Source: Magicicada septendecula | Lineage: Eukaryota; Arthropoda; Insecta; Hemiptera; Cicadidae | DNA: 64,000 nucleotides | Direction of reading: 5' to 3' | Assembly: GCA_034769895.1 (NCBI GenBank) | Contig: CM068373.1 | Coordinates: forward strand, 27,642,120 to 27,706,119 | In this document: positions 1-8,777 of the stretch, in pieces | Layout of the letters: the number at the start of each line of letters is the position of its first letter | Position numbering within the stretch: position 1 is the first letter of the stretch | Notes under the pieces: generated by a model | What the model was told of the DNA's origin: nothing | Database searches by the model: none | The model's input: only the letters and a program-made list of their open reading frames with translations | Translations under genes and position numbers: made by a program

Positions 1-674
1 TGTTTGCTTATACGCACACGATCGCCTACTTTGAACTTCGGTCGTTTATAATCGATGCTCCTCGCCGTGTTCACACGAATCCTGCGTAACACTGTACGTT
101 CGTTGGATTCGTTCACCTGTTGTGGTTTCATTCCAATCGTTCTGTGCACGGTGTTGTTATACGTGCTGACTAGTTCCGGTAACATATCCAACCAACGGTA
201 ATGACCTTGTTCGCTGAACGCGCAATACATGTGCGTTTTCAACGTACGGTTGAAGCGTTCCACAATGGAAGCCTTTTTCTCACTGTACGTGGAATAGAGT
301 GTGACACCATATCTGCTCAACAATTTTTCTACGGTACTGTTGTAGTACTCTTTCCCGTTGTCCGTCTGCAGATATTTCATTTTATTAGCACGCAGAATCG
401 GTTCCAGAGCTCGTGCGACCTCTACACCCGTCTTCGTTTTCAATGGAACGGCGTACGCGTACTTGCTAAACGCGTTAATCATCGTCATAAGGTACTTGAA
501 TCCCTTGTTCACCTTTGCGTGCGGTATCATCTCTACCAGGTCTGCTTGGTACAAGTCGTGAAGTCCCTTCAACTCGACCGCTCGTCTCGGAAAATTCCTT
601 CTTACCGGTCTGTGCAACTCCGTCGCGATAGTCTTGCGAACGCTCTGGTGTATATTCTTCACAGCTCGTTTCAT
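1..674 (-). CDS. Polinton/adintovirus-type DDE integrase, 3' end cut by the window
   Basis: Retroviral-type (rve) integrase that would insert the element DNA into the host chromosome. The leftward frame carries the whole catalytic core: first Asp in YQADLVEM, second Asp in QTDNGKEY, and Glu in ASIVERFNRT, 33 residues after the second Asp by my count. A basic stretch RPVRRNFPRR precedes the core and KVGDRVRI, the start of an SH3-like C-terminal domain, follows. The gene runs off the window at base 1. The start shown is the ATG at 674; the frame stays open to 752, where a TGA closes it. A frame one base away, open to 816, holds residues (around VYYIP) that look like the usual N-terminal part, so a one-base indel near 700 is possible. 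The same leftward direction as the next two genes suggests one transcription block. Confidence 0.85.
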   Translation of the reverse strand, partial: MKRAVKNIHQSVRKTIATELHRPVRRNFPRRAVELKGLHDLYQADLVEMIPHAKVNKGFKYLMTMINAFSKYAYAVPLKTKTGVEVARALEPILRANKMKYLQTDNGKEYYNSTVEKLLSRYGVTLYSTYSEKKASIVERFNRTLKTHMYCAFSEQGHYRWLDMLPELVSTYNNTVHRTIGMKPQQVNESNERTVLRRIRVNTARSIDYKRPKFKVGDRVRISK

Positions 675-822
675 TCTCGTGTCGTCGTGCGAACCGTGAT
701 TCGCAATACGCTGGAATGTAGTAAACTGTCGGCTCGGTGCTGAAGGTAATTCTCATCGATGCCGTTCTGGCACGTCCACCTTCCATCACGCGACTGTCAC
801 ACCGCCACCGCTCCACACCCGC

Positions 823-2082
823 TTATATCATCTCGACCGAACGGAAGAACATCGCGTTCTTTTTCCGATTGCGCAAGTACGTTAAAACATGAGCTAAACT
901 GATTTTCATACGCCCATTACGCACGAGGCTCATACCGATGTAGTATCTCGGGAGCGCGTGTTGTTTCGAGTCCAACGCTCTTACAGTCTTAACAGAATTC
1001 ATGTCTTTGAACATGACGCTACGTATAACGTTGTCGCGGTACTCGTGCATTTCCGCGACTATGACGTTATCGTTCTCAGGTAGCCACTCGCACATGTGTT
1101 TAGCTTTGAGTTCAGCGATTGGGCGTTGACTTCTCGATTTCGTATGCAGGTGTATCAGATACGAGTTCAACAACCAAAATTCGTCCGCCATAGAGCCCTT
1201 GCAATGCTGCCACTGTTCGTACAAACGTTGGTCTTTCACCGTGTACCCTTGTTCGTGCGAATACCGCAGACCAAAGTATTCGCAATACTTGCGGAGTGTA
1301 GGCAATGCCTCCTTCAGAAAGGCTACCGAAAATAATCCCTGCGCCTTGTTGTTCACCAACGCGAACTGTTTCCCTCTCGCTAGTGTCGGTAACGAGGACG
1401 GTGGGCAGTGCAGGTCAAAACTTACGTTGTAGCTAGGATCCAGTGCGCACTTTGGCACTATCATCATCACGCTTCTGTATATTTCCATCGGTGTGCGTAT
1501 CGGAATAGTGCGCTCCGTAAGGACGATGCAACAAGAAGCGTGTGGTATCGAACTTCCGTAGGCGAGCATGTCCGTGTATACAGTAGTGTAGTTCATCTGT
1601 CCGTGTGAATCGTGTAAGCCGTGCACACGCTGAACAGCGTTATAGAGTTCAGGAATCGGACGGAAACGTGAAAGAAAATTCCATCCGTGACGTACGGTAC
1701 ACTTGAACATATTCTTTTCGTAAACCACAAGTTCTATCGGTACGTTATTTTGTTCGCACTCTACGATAAATTGAAGCCACCGTGATTTGTTGTGTATACG
1801 ATCGGATACTATCATCAACAGCACGATCGGTGGCAAATCACTGCGGTGTTTTTTTATGTGACGCCAACAACGTGCGTGATATTTGTCAACGCCGAATTTG
1901 TAACGTGTACAGTAGTTGCCACAAAATCGTCTTTTCTTCACAAAATACATGGAACATAAGTTGGACCGTATCGCGCTTCGTGAAGCTTTGGTTATTGTGA
2001 AATGTTTCCCATCATCATATCGATAGACGTCCATCGTCTCGATGATCTGCGATGTGAGTGATACGCTATTAATCGTGATCAT
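823..2082 (-). CDS. 419-aa protein resembling core-2/I-branching glycosyltransferases (GT14-like)
   Basis: Complete leftward ORF, 419 aa, starting at the ATG at 2082. Several stretches follow the usual order of core-2/I-branching N-acetylglucosaminyltransferases: an N-terminal segment PPIVLLMIVSDR (near residue 85) like the family's first beta strand, then CCIVLTERTIPIRTPMEIY (near 185) like the conserved 'LLSE..IPI...IY' block, RGKQFALVNNKAQGL (near 235) like the 'KGSQW..L.R..A' block, and MADEFWLL (near 295) like the 'DEHY' acceptor-site block. The N-terminal 80 residues are Cys/Arg-rich and I see no signal peptide or membrane anchor, which is unusual for a Golgi enzyme but seen in viral glycosyltransferases. 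The match is by eye only. It lies between integrase and BIR genes, on the same strand, so it belongs to the element. Alternative: an unrelated element-specific protein. Confidence 0.45.
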   Translation of the reverse strand: MITINSVSLTSQIIETMDVYRYDDGKHFTITKASRSAIRSNLCSMYFVKKRRFCGNYCTRYKFGVDKYHARCWRHIKKHRSDLPPIVLLMIVSDRIHNKSRWLQFIVECEQNNVPIELVVYEKNMFKCTVRHGWNFLSRFRPIPELYNAVQRVHGLHDSHGQMNYTTVYTDMLAYGSSIPHASCCIVLTERTIPIRTPMEIYRSVMMIVPKCALDPSYNVSFDLHCPPSSLPTLARGKQFALVNNKAQGLFSVAFLKEALPTLRKYCEYFGLRYSHEQGYTVKDQRLYEQWQHCKGSMADEFWLLNSYLIHLHTKSRSQRPIAELKAKHMCEWLPENDNVIVAEMHEYRDNVIRSVMFKDMNSVKTVRALDSKQHALPRYYIGMSLVRNGRMKISLAHVLTYLRNRKKNAMFFRSVEMI

Positions 2083-2171
2083 GATATTTATAGTGTATAC
2101 GCATATTGTTTGAGTAATTTTTTTTTTTTATGTGTCTTCACTCACACTTTTCGAGTGAATACTGTCGTTCG

Positions 2172-2219
2172 GTAGTAGTAGTAGTAGTAGTAGTAACACC
2201 TAGTACTACTAGTACTACC
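2172..2219. repeat. (GTA)n followed by TACTACTAG repeats, potential hairpin
   Basis: About eight GTA units are followed by TAGTACTACTAGTACTACC, which can pair back with the GTA tract. It sits in the 205-bp gap between the start of the glycosyltransferase-like gene and the end of the BIR gene, so it could affect transcript ends or the promoter there. No direct evidence of function. Confidence 0.6.
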
Positions 2220-2287
2220 CAAACGGGCATGTTTGTACATGAGTTTATGTTGGCTCTGAAAAGAGCCGTTTTTGCGTGCGTCGACTT

Positions 2288-2563
2288 CTACAAGTGTTCA
2301 CGAACGAAATCGCATGCGGGCATTGACGCCTTATGGACTTGGGCGGGATCATCACCCACTGCCCAATCCATAATTCGTATTTTAAACTTGCAGCATCTTA
2401 CAACATCACCATCGTCTTCGTAAATAAACCCAGCTTTGGCTAGGTCAAAAATTTTTACGTTCGCATTCGGAAATTTATGAACGAAAAATTTAATGTTACC
2501 ACGACGACTGATGTTGTAAAAGCTTTTTAAGCGGCTTGCAAAAGAATATGTGGACACATCCAT
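2288..2563 (-). CDS. single-BIR-domain protein (IAP-like)
   Basis: A 91-aa leftward ORF that is almost entirely one baculovirus-IAP-repeat domain. Visible signatures: R11 and SF at 14-15, LAKAGFIY at 41-48, a D-x-V-x-C motif ending at C57, W67, GDDP at 70-73, H77, and C84 in PACDF. BIR domains bind caspases or IAP-antagonist tails, so a role in blocking host apoptosis is the natural inference. Oddity: the usual zinc set is C-x2-C...H-x6-C; C57, H77 and C84 are present but position 60, normally Cys, is Phe, with an extra Cys at 58. Zinc binding may be altered or the gene may be decaying. No RING domain follows in this ORF, unlike full viral IAPs; a separate RING-H2 gene lies at 6605-8261. Start: first ATG after the promoter-like repeats. 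Confidence 0.8.
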   Translation of the reverse strand: MDVSTYSFASRLKSFYNISRRGNIKFFVHKFPNANVKIFDLAKAGFIYEDDGDVVRCCKFKIRIMDWAVGDDPAQVHKASMPACDFVREHL

Positions 2564-2612
2564 ATCTGAAGCAAGAATGTTGGTTTGTCGCGTTGCATTT
2601 CACCTCCTCAGC

Positions 2613-2768
2613 GATAGCTGCGCGCGCATCCGTAGTGGGGATGGCTGTCGTCAATTGGTCGGTATGAAATAAAGCACGGTAGTGGGAGCAGATAGCTGCG
2701 CGCGCAGATGGTAGTGGGGGATCGTCGGCGGTAATAGTTCGGTAGTGGGAGCGGATAGCTGCGCGCGC
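2613..2768. promoter_or_regulatory. three GC-rich repeat units between divergent genes
   Basis: The 15-mer GATAGCTGCGCGCGC occurs at 2613-2627, 2691-2705 and 2754-2768, the last two preceded by GGTAGTGGGAGC. They lie in the only gap between leftward and rightward gene blocks, about 50-190 bp upstream of the BIR start and 190-340 bp upstream of the polymerase start. Likely a shared promoter, enhancer or origin element; this is inference from position and repetition. Confidence 0.5.
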
Positions 2769-2783
2769 TACTGTCATAGATAG

Positions 2784-2861
2784 TATAAGTAGAGCGACGA
2801 TCACTGCCAGCGTTCACTTTCAAGTCTCGCGCAGTGTAACTTTCACGTGTCGCATATAAAA
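2784..2861 (+). promoter_or_regulatory. TATA-like boxes upstream of DNA polymerase gene
   Basis: TATAAGTA at 2784-2791 and TATAAAA at 2855-2861 lie upstream of the polymerase ATG at 2954; the second is placed well for a short 5' leader of roughly 60-70 nt. Confidence 0.45.
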
Positions 2862-2953
2862 TAGTGCTTATTTTCTAATTTCGTATCAGTATTCAATTGT
2901 TCTTCAAGCGAGCAAGTAATTGTTAAAGTTTCGTGTTTTCATTGTTGTTGATA

Positions 2954-5900
2954 ATGCAGTCATTTGCTGTTGAATGTAAATATTCGTTACGCGGCGCGTT
3001 GGTATTGCGCGTTTACACGCCTATCACAGATGACGAAGAATGTGTCAACGATGTCATAACCTTTTTTGATGAAATGCACGATACGTTACGTACGGACATT
3101 CTAAACGAACTGACACGTTTGCTTTCTATAAAGTGGCATATAACGGTTAAAGCGAGATTTGTCAAGTACATCGTAAACGCTGACACGGACCAGGACGAAG
3201 AAGTGACGACTGAAGCTTATTTTCACGGACGATGTCATACGACACTGATCGCTGACCAAGATGTATTGCCCGATCGTTTAGAAGCTTCATACGAAAAGAT
3301 CATTGAATCGATTGATAAATTCACACGCGAGGGTAGCGGTTGGGTGTTAGACCGCATAATCTCCTTAGAACTCGTTCTCTCACGATACCAACCGCTAACC
3401 GCCTCCAGTTTCATTCGTACACCTCCTGAATTGTCTCGTACTAAATCCATCATCAACGTGAACAATACAGGCGATCAAATGTGTTTCGTATGGTCAGTGT
3501 TGGCCGCTCTGTTTCCACAACACTCACACAACGATCGTGTATCCAAATACAAGCCGCATATCTGCAGTATCAATACTTCTGGTATAACTTACCCCACCCG
3601 TCTATCCGACATTGTGAAGTTCGAACGAGACAATCCTAACGTTTCTATAAATGTTTTCGGTTACGAAGAATATGAAATTTACCCTTTAAGAATAACTCCT
3701 TCCAGCGGCAGACAACATCACGTTAATCTATTACTTCTTACCGCTGACGACCGAAAACATTACTGTTTAATCAAAAATACAAGTCGCTTATTCTCTTCAC
3801 TAAGCAACCACGATGGGCGTTCTTTTTATTGCAATTACTGTCTGCATAGATTCTGCAAAGAACGACTCCTTACCGAACATATCCCCCACTGTTCACCATA
3901 TGGTGAACAGAAAATTCGTTTACCCACGACAGCGGAGGAGGAGAATGTGATGTGTTTCAGAAATTATACATACTGCCATAAGGTCCCTTTTGCGATATAC
4001 GCAGATTTTGAATCATTTATCGTCCCTTGTCATCGCTGCGACGCTCCTCCGCACACATCGTCCACCACAACGGAGTCGTTACATCTTCCTTCAGGTTTCT
4101 CCTACCTCATAGTCGACTACGAGCGTAACATTTTCAAACCCCAGGTCGTTTATCGCGGTGAGAACGTGGTAGACGTTTTTCTCAATAGACTGGTCGCTGA
4201 AGAGCGAGAACTTTTCAGAATCATCCGATCCATTGTCCCTATGACTATGAGTGACCGTGATTTGTTATCTTTCGCAAATGCCCTCGTATGTCATCTCTGT
4301 GAAGAACCACTGAACGAAATCGACAAAGTGCGCAACCATTGTCATCTGACAGGACGATACCTAGGCGCAGCTCACAACATCTGTAACCTTAACTTCAAGA
4401 CTCCACGACACATACCTGTATTTTTTCACAACTTACGAGGTTACGATGCACATCACCTAGTACAAGGGTTGGGTAAATACGACGATCTCGCTTGTATCGC
4501 TACCACTAGTGAACGCTTCGTATCAGTCTCGTTGGGTCGTCTGCGTTTCGTAGACACGCTTCAATTTTTGAACACGTCCTTGGACACACTTGTTGGAAAC
4601 TTGCACGCGAGCGGTGCGGATTTCGATTTAACGAAGCAATGTTTCGAAGAACACTTCGAGCTACTCTTACGTAAGGGCGTGTACCCTTACGATTACATGA
4701 CGGGTAGCGAGAAATTCAACGAAACACGTCTGCCCGCACGCGAACACTTTTTCAACAGGTTGAGTGAATCGCCAGTATCTGACGAAGATTACGCTCACGC
4801 GCACAACGTGTGGCGTACTTTTGGAATCAGTACACTGGGCGAATATCACGATCTGTATCTTAAAACAGACGTGCTGCTACTGGCCGACGTCTTCGAGGCG
4901 TTCCGTGAGATGGCCATGCGGTACTACCAGATCGATCCGGCTCATCTTTACTCGCTTCCTGGTGTCGCTTGGCATGCGATGTTAAAGATGACCCGTATGC
5001 GACTGGAGCTGTTGACGGATATAGATCAGCATCTCTTTATAGAATCGGCTGTTCGTGGTGGCGTTAGCATGGTACCCAACCGCCACGCCAAGGCCAACAA
5101 CCCACTAATTGTCGATCAGTACGATGCTTCAAAGCCAACCTCTTTCATATTGTACACGGACTGCAACAACCTTTACGGTGCAGCCATGTCACAACCGCTC
5201 CCTTACGCCGACTTCAGATGGTTAGATCGTAACGAGATCAACTCACTGGACGTGCGTACTCTGTGCGATGACGGTGACATGGGCTACATACTCGAGGTCG
5301 ACTTACACTATCCACCTGAACTTCATGACCTCCATTCCGATTATCCATTGGCACCCGTCCGTTCCTGTGTCCATCCTGACGTACTTTCACCGTACTCTCG
5401 ACGACTCCACACACGACTGCACTATACAAAAGGGTATAGCGGATCGGAAACGCCTTCGTCGTCCGTTCCCAAGTTGCTGACGACTTTGGACGACAAGCAA
5501 AATTACGTTCTTCATTTTCGAAATTTAAAATTGTATCTGAGTCTCGGTTTAGAATTGAAAGCGATACATAGGGTGTTGAGTTTTAAACAGAGAGCGTGGA
5601 TGAAACCGTTTATCGATTTCAACACGCAAAAGAGAGCAGCAGCCACCAACAGTTTCGAAAAGGATTTTTTCAAACTGATGGTCAACGCCGTCTATGGCAA
5701 ATCGCTGGAGAACGTGAGGAAACGAATAGACTTCCAACTAGTCTCTAACGAACAACGGCTGCAGAAAATTGTTTCCAATCCTCGGCTAAAGCGTATGATC
5801 CGCTACACCGATAACTTGGTCGGACTGGCCTTACGAAATAGGACGATATTCCTTTCCCGTCCGGTGTACGTCGGCTTCACAGTACTCGATGTCAGCAAAT

Positions 5901-6502
5901 TGATAATGTACAATTTTCATTATCGGTACGCTGTCGCCAAGTACGGACAACGATTGACCTTACTAATGACTGACACAGACAGTTTGCTTTACAGCATTCA
6001 GACTGATGATTTGTACTCAGATATGAAAGAGGATCTCCACCTTTTTGACACATCGGACTATCCCGTGGATCATCCTTGTCATTGCGACGACAACAAAAAA
6101 GTCGTGGGGAAGTTCAAGGATGAGACCAATGGAAAACCCATCAGGGAATTTGTCGGACTCAGGGCGAAGTGTTACTCGCTCTTGTTGTCCGACCGCACCG
6201 ACAAAAAGGTGGCGAAAGGTGTGCCAAGGACGGCAATAAAAAAAAGGTTACGACATCAATTGTACAGCGAGTGTCTTTTTGACAGTCGTACCGTATTCAC
6301 CTCTGCTGACTGTATACGAAGCAATCATCATAAGCTGTACACGCAACGTATAACAAAACTTTCCCTGTCTCCTTATGATGATAAGAGGTATGTACTGGAC
6401 GACGGTGTAAGTACACTCGCGTACGGGCATTACATGATAGCAGCAATAACCAACGACGCTGCTGGTCCTAAGGCAAAAAAGAGAAAGTACACGGACCGAT
6501 AA
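2954..6502 (+). CDS. protein-primed family B DNA polymerase (Polinton/adintovirus type)
   Basis: Replicative polymerase of the element, 1182 aa from the ATG at 2954 (the frame also reads through an upstream GTG at 2933, not used here). An N-terminal Cys/His finger (FYCNYCLHRFC, near 292) and a CHLCEEP...NHCH...C zinc module like that of endonuclease VII (near 445-475) precede or sit within the 3'-5' exonuclease. Exo I is YADFESF (near 350), Exo II HNLRGYDAHH (near 491), Exo III YLKTDVLLLADVF (near 634). Polymerase motif A is DCNNLYGAAMSQPLP (near 735), motif B KLMVNAVYGKSLEN (near 905), motif C TDTDS (near 1006). All catalytic acidic residues are present and the frame is unbroken, so the enzyme could be active. 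Terminal-protein priming is inferred from the family (DNA_pol_B_2). It is the first gene of the rightward block; the RING gene begins 102 bp after its stop. Confidence 0.93.
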   Translation: MQSFAVECKYSLRGALVLRVYTPITDDEECVNDVITFFDEMHDTLRTDILNELTRLLSIKWHITVKARFVKYIVNADTDQDEEVTTEAYFHGRCHTTLIADQDVLPDRLEASYEKIIESIDKFTREGSGWVLDRIISLELVLSRYQPLTASSFIRTPPELSRTKSIINVNNTGDQMCFVWSVLAALFPQHSHNDRVSKYKPHICSINTSGITYPTRLSDIVKFERDNPNVSINVFGYEEYEIYPLRITPSSGRQHHVNLLLLTADDRKHYCLIKNTSRLFSSLSNHDGRSFYCNYCLHRFCKERLLTEHIPHCSPYGEQKIRLPTTAEEENVMCFRNYTYCHKVPFAIYADFESFIVPCHRCDAPPHTSSTTTESLHLPSGFSYLIVDYERNIFKPQVVYRGENVVDVFLNRLVAEERELFRIIRSIVPMTMSDRDLLSFANALVCHLCEEPLNEIDKVRNHCHLTGRYLGAAHNICNLNFKTPRHIPVFFHNLRGYDAHHLVQGLGKYDDLACIATTSERFVSVSLGRLRFVDTLQFLNTSLDTLVGNLHASGADFDLTKQCFEEHFELLLRKGVYPYDYMTGSEKFNETRLPAREHFFNRLSESPVSDEDYAHAHNVWRTFGISTLGEYHDLYLKTDVLLLADVFEAFREMAMRYYQIDPAHLYSLPGVAWHAMLKMTRMRLELLTDIDQHLFIESAVRGGVSMVPNRHAKANNPLIVDQYDASKPTSFILYTDCNNLYGAAMSQPLPYADFRWLDRNEINSLDVRTLCDDGDMGYILEVDLHYPPELHDLHSDYPLAPVRSCVHPDVLSPYSRRLHTRLHYTKGYSGSETPSSSVPKLLTTLDDKQNYVLHFRNLKLYLSLGLELKAIHRVLSFKQRAWMKPFIDFNTQKRAAATNSFEKDFFKLMVNAVYGKSLENVRKRIDFQLVSNEQRLQKIVSNPRLKRMIRYTDNLVGLALRNRTIFLSRPVYVGFTVLDVSKLIMYNFHYRYAVAKYGQRLTLLMTDTDSLLYSIQTDDLYSDMKEDLHLFDTSDYPVDHPCHCDDNKKVVGKFKDETNGKPIREFVGLRAKCYSLLLSDRTDKKVAKGVPRTAIKKRLRHQLYSECLFDSRTVFTSADCIRSNHHKLYTQRITKLSLSPYDDKRYVLDDGVSTLAYGHYMIAAITNDAAGPKAKKRKYTDR

Positions 6503-6528
6503 CTAACGGTAAAGATGATGTTCAGCAT

Positions 6529-6550
6529 TACACACACACACACACACACA
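6529..6550. repeat. (CA)n microsatellite
   Basis: Eleven CA units in the short gap after the polymerase stop codon. Confidence 0.9.
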
Positions 6551-6604
6551 TTAACTTTATGTTCTTTATTTACTTATTTTACAACTTTTGATACGTTTTA
6601 CAGA

Positions 6605-8261
6605 ATGAACAACAAGAAAATTGTGAAAAATAAGACAGCAGAGCAACGTCGAGTACGATGGTAAATATAACATTTTTTCTTTATTTATAATGCACAAAAA
6701 GAATATTCCATTCGATTGATGTGTTTTTTTTTTATAGTTCACAACGGTTACGTCGTGCTTTGACAGGACCCGGCTCGAGTCGGTAAGACCGTTTTCATTA
6801 ATAAACTCTTGTCCTAATGCGTTTACCTTCGGTGTTCAATTATATATATTTTTTTTTATTTCAGTGATACCGATGAGGCACCTGTCACCGCTGATTCTCC
6901 CGTATCTCCAGAACCCGATTCGAGTCGGTAAGACAATTGTCATTTTAATAAACTTTTGTACTTTTGTGTTTTTTTTTTACCTCCGGTGTTCAATTTATTT
7001 ATTTTTTTTTCAGCAATGATGCTGCTGCTCCCGCTGTTGCTGTAATTCGTCCCCAATCTCCGCAACCTGGCACGAGTCGGTAAGACAATTTTCATTAATA
7101 AACTCCTGTGCTCTTACGTTTTACCTCCAGTGTTCATTTCATACATGTTTTTTTTAAGTGATGCTAACGCTCCGACTGGTGCTGTTGCTGCTGCTCCAGA
7201 TTGTCGTCGTCCCCTATCTCCAAACAGCCTGCAATGTTTTAAACGCGCGTTATTTAGATTACAGGCTAGTGTGTTGCGGTAAGTCAGTTTTCATTAACAA
7301 CAAAGTCTTATACTATTGCGTTTACCTCATGTGTTCAATTTATACTTTTTTTTCAGCGATGCTCTAGCTGCAGGAGTGGCGGTATTTCACCCTCGACCCG
7401 GTACGAGTCGGTACGTTTGTTTTTAATTAACATTCATTTGTTCTCTTACGTTTAAATCAGGTATTAAAATTGTTCCTTTTTTTTTTGTTTCAGTAATGTC
7501 GAGCCCACAGAAGAAGGTGAAATTATGGAGGTGGAGGACAATCAAAGCGATGCTGATACGCTTGAATTAAATCCGAACGGTAATGATGATAGTGACAGTG
7601 ATGATGACGATGTAGAAGTCCTCGACATAAATATGTAAGTCATCTTCTTATGCGTACATACTGCTTTGTTTTATTTGCGATTATACATAATTTCTATGTT
7701 GTCTTTTTTTTTAGTGACATTCGCCCGATACCAGCGCCGCCGCCACCTCCACAACCACAACCGATTACGCCACCGCAATCACCACCACCGTCAGCACCGC
7801 CACCACCGCAGATGCAACCTCAACCACGCCCACAGCCCATTTATCAGCAACAGCAGCAGCAACTATTGCGGAGAGATCCCCGTTTGTGGACCCCTCCAGA
7901 AGACGCGCTACCCGTCTTCTTTGAAGTGCTACACGCAACCGAACCGAGGACGCACGATGACCCAACAACATTGAGACTCCTTCTTAGAAGGAGTCTACCG
8001 ACATGGTGTTGGCGTCGCGGTGAGCCCTGTCCTGTTCAAGGTATGATTCCTCCACACAATACATGCAGTATATGCATAGAATCATACAATGACGGGCAGA
8101 GGCTCCTCGGTTTGGTATGTGGCCATACATACCATTACCGATGCGTCCTCAACTGGTTCCAGGCGGTAGCGATGGAGGGGACACCACCCGCATGCCCACA
8201 ATGCAGGATGTACGTATTCGGAAAGTCGAATCGTACGTTTTATGGGCGTATGCATATTTAA
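6605..8261 (+). CDS. eight-exon RING-H2 protein with tandem duplicated small exons
   Basis: Spliced gene inferred from splice signals and frame: exons 6605-6660, 6738-6782, 6865-6927, 7014-7079, 7159-7278, 7357-7410, 7494-7634 and 7715-8261. They sum to 1092 nt, exactly 363 codons plus stop. Every intron is 77-86 nt, starts GT, ends AG after a T-tract, and interrupts a codon after its second base, so each internal exon can be skipped without frame change. Exons 2, 3, 4 and 6 end with a Ser-Arg pair on a near-identical donor, and exons 3-6 look like duplicates. Exon 7 is acidic (Asp/Ser-rich), exon 8 begins Pro/Gln-rich, and the C-terminus has C-x2-C...C-x-H-x2-H-x2-C...C-x2-C (residues 299-345), a RING-H2 finger of E3 ubiquitin ligases. 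Likely role: ubiquitin-dependent manipulation of the host, inferred. AATAAA follows at 8278. Confidence 0.8.
6738..7493 (+). repeat. tandem array of exon-plus-intron units
   Basis: Units of about 125-200 bp, each an exon ending in (A/C)GAGTCG or TTGCG plus an intron beginning GTAAGNCNNTTTTCATTAA-like sequence, with a shared mid-intron stretch (TTTACCTC..GTGTTCAATT) and a T-tract ending in AG. Similarity covers both exon and intron, so the units arose by local duplication. Confidence 0.75.
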
Positions 8262-8277
8262 GGTATATTACAGTGTT

Positions 8278-8283
8278 AATAAA
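8278..8283 (+). terminator. poly(A) signal of the RING gene
   Basis: AATAAA 17 bp after the stop codon. Another AATAAA lies near 8622. Confidence 0.5.
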
Positions 8284-8349
8284 GGTTTTAGTAATCCATC
8301 CTACTTGTAACAACCACATGTCACTAATACTCTTACTTTTTTGTTACAG

Positions 8350-8590
8350 ATGGAAATTAACCACCGGATGAAGACTTTTAAAAAAAAAAAAATACCTGAT
8401 TGTGAAATGTTTAAATTTGTATATATTTTTATATTGTATAATATTTTTTATGTTTATATATTTGTAAATATTAGTTGTAGGAAATTAACCACCCGGATGG
8501 AGACTTGTAAAAAAAAATACCTGATTGTGAAATGTATAAATTTGTATATATTTTTATGTTTATATATTTGTAAATATTAATTGTAAAGTA
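8350..8590. repeat. tandem duplication of ~110-130 bp, AT-rich
   Basis: Two consecutive copies share GGAAATTAACCACC-GGATG-AGACTT, then TACCTGATTGTGAAATGT, then AT-rich sequence ending in TTTGTAAATATTA. It lies downstream of the RING gene. The stretch 8591-8777 shows nothing I can identify and may contain the element's right end. Confidence 0.7.
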
Positions 8591-8777
8591 GTTATTTTTT
8601 TCTTTTATGTTTATATTTGTAATAAACTTGTACATATTTTTTTCATTGTATAAGTGTTTATTTTCAACTATCCTTTTCGCATACTACAATTTACTTAACA
8701 CATAGACACACAGTTGTCAACAATGCAATCGTTCAGATAAGTGAATCGAACACTGAATATCATCTGTATTTCTTACA

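Noticed and set aside
201..743. 180-aa rightward ORF
   Set aside because: It is the antisense of the integrase core, which has full catalytic motifs on the other strand.
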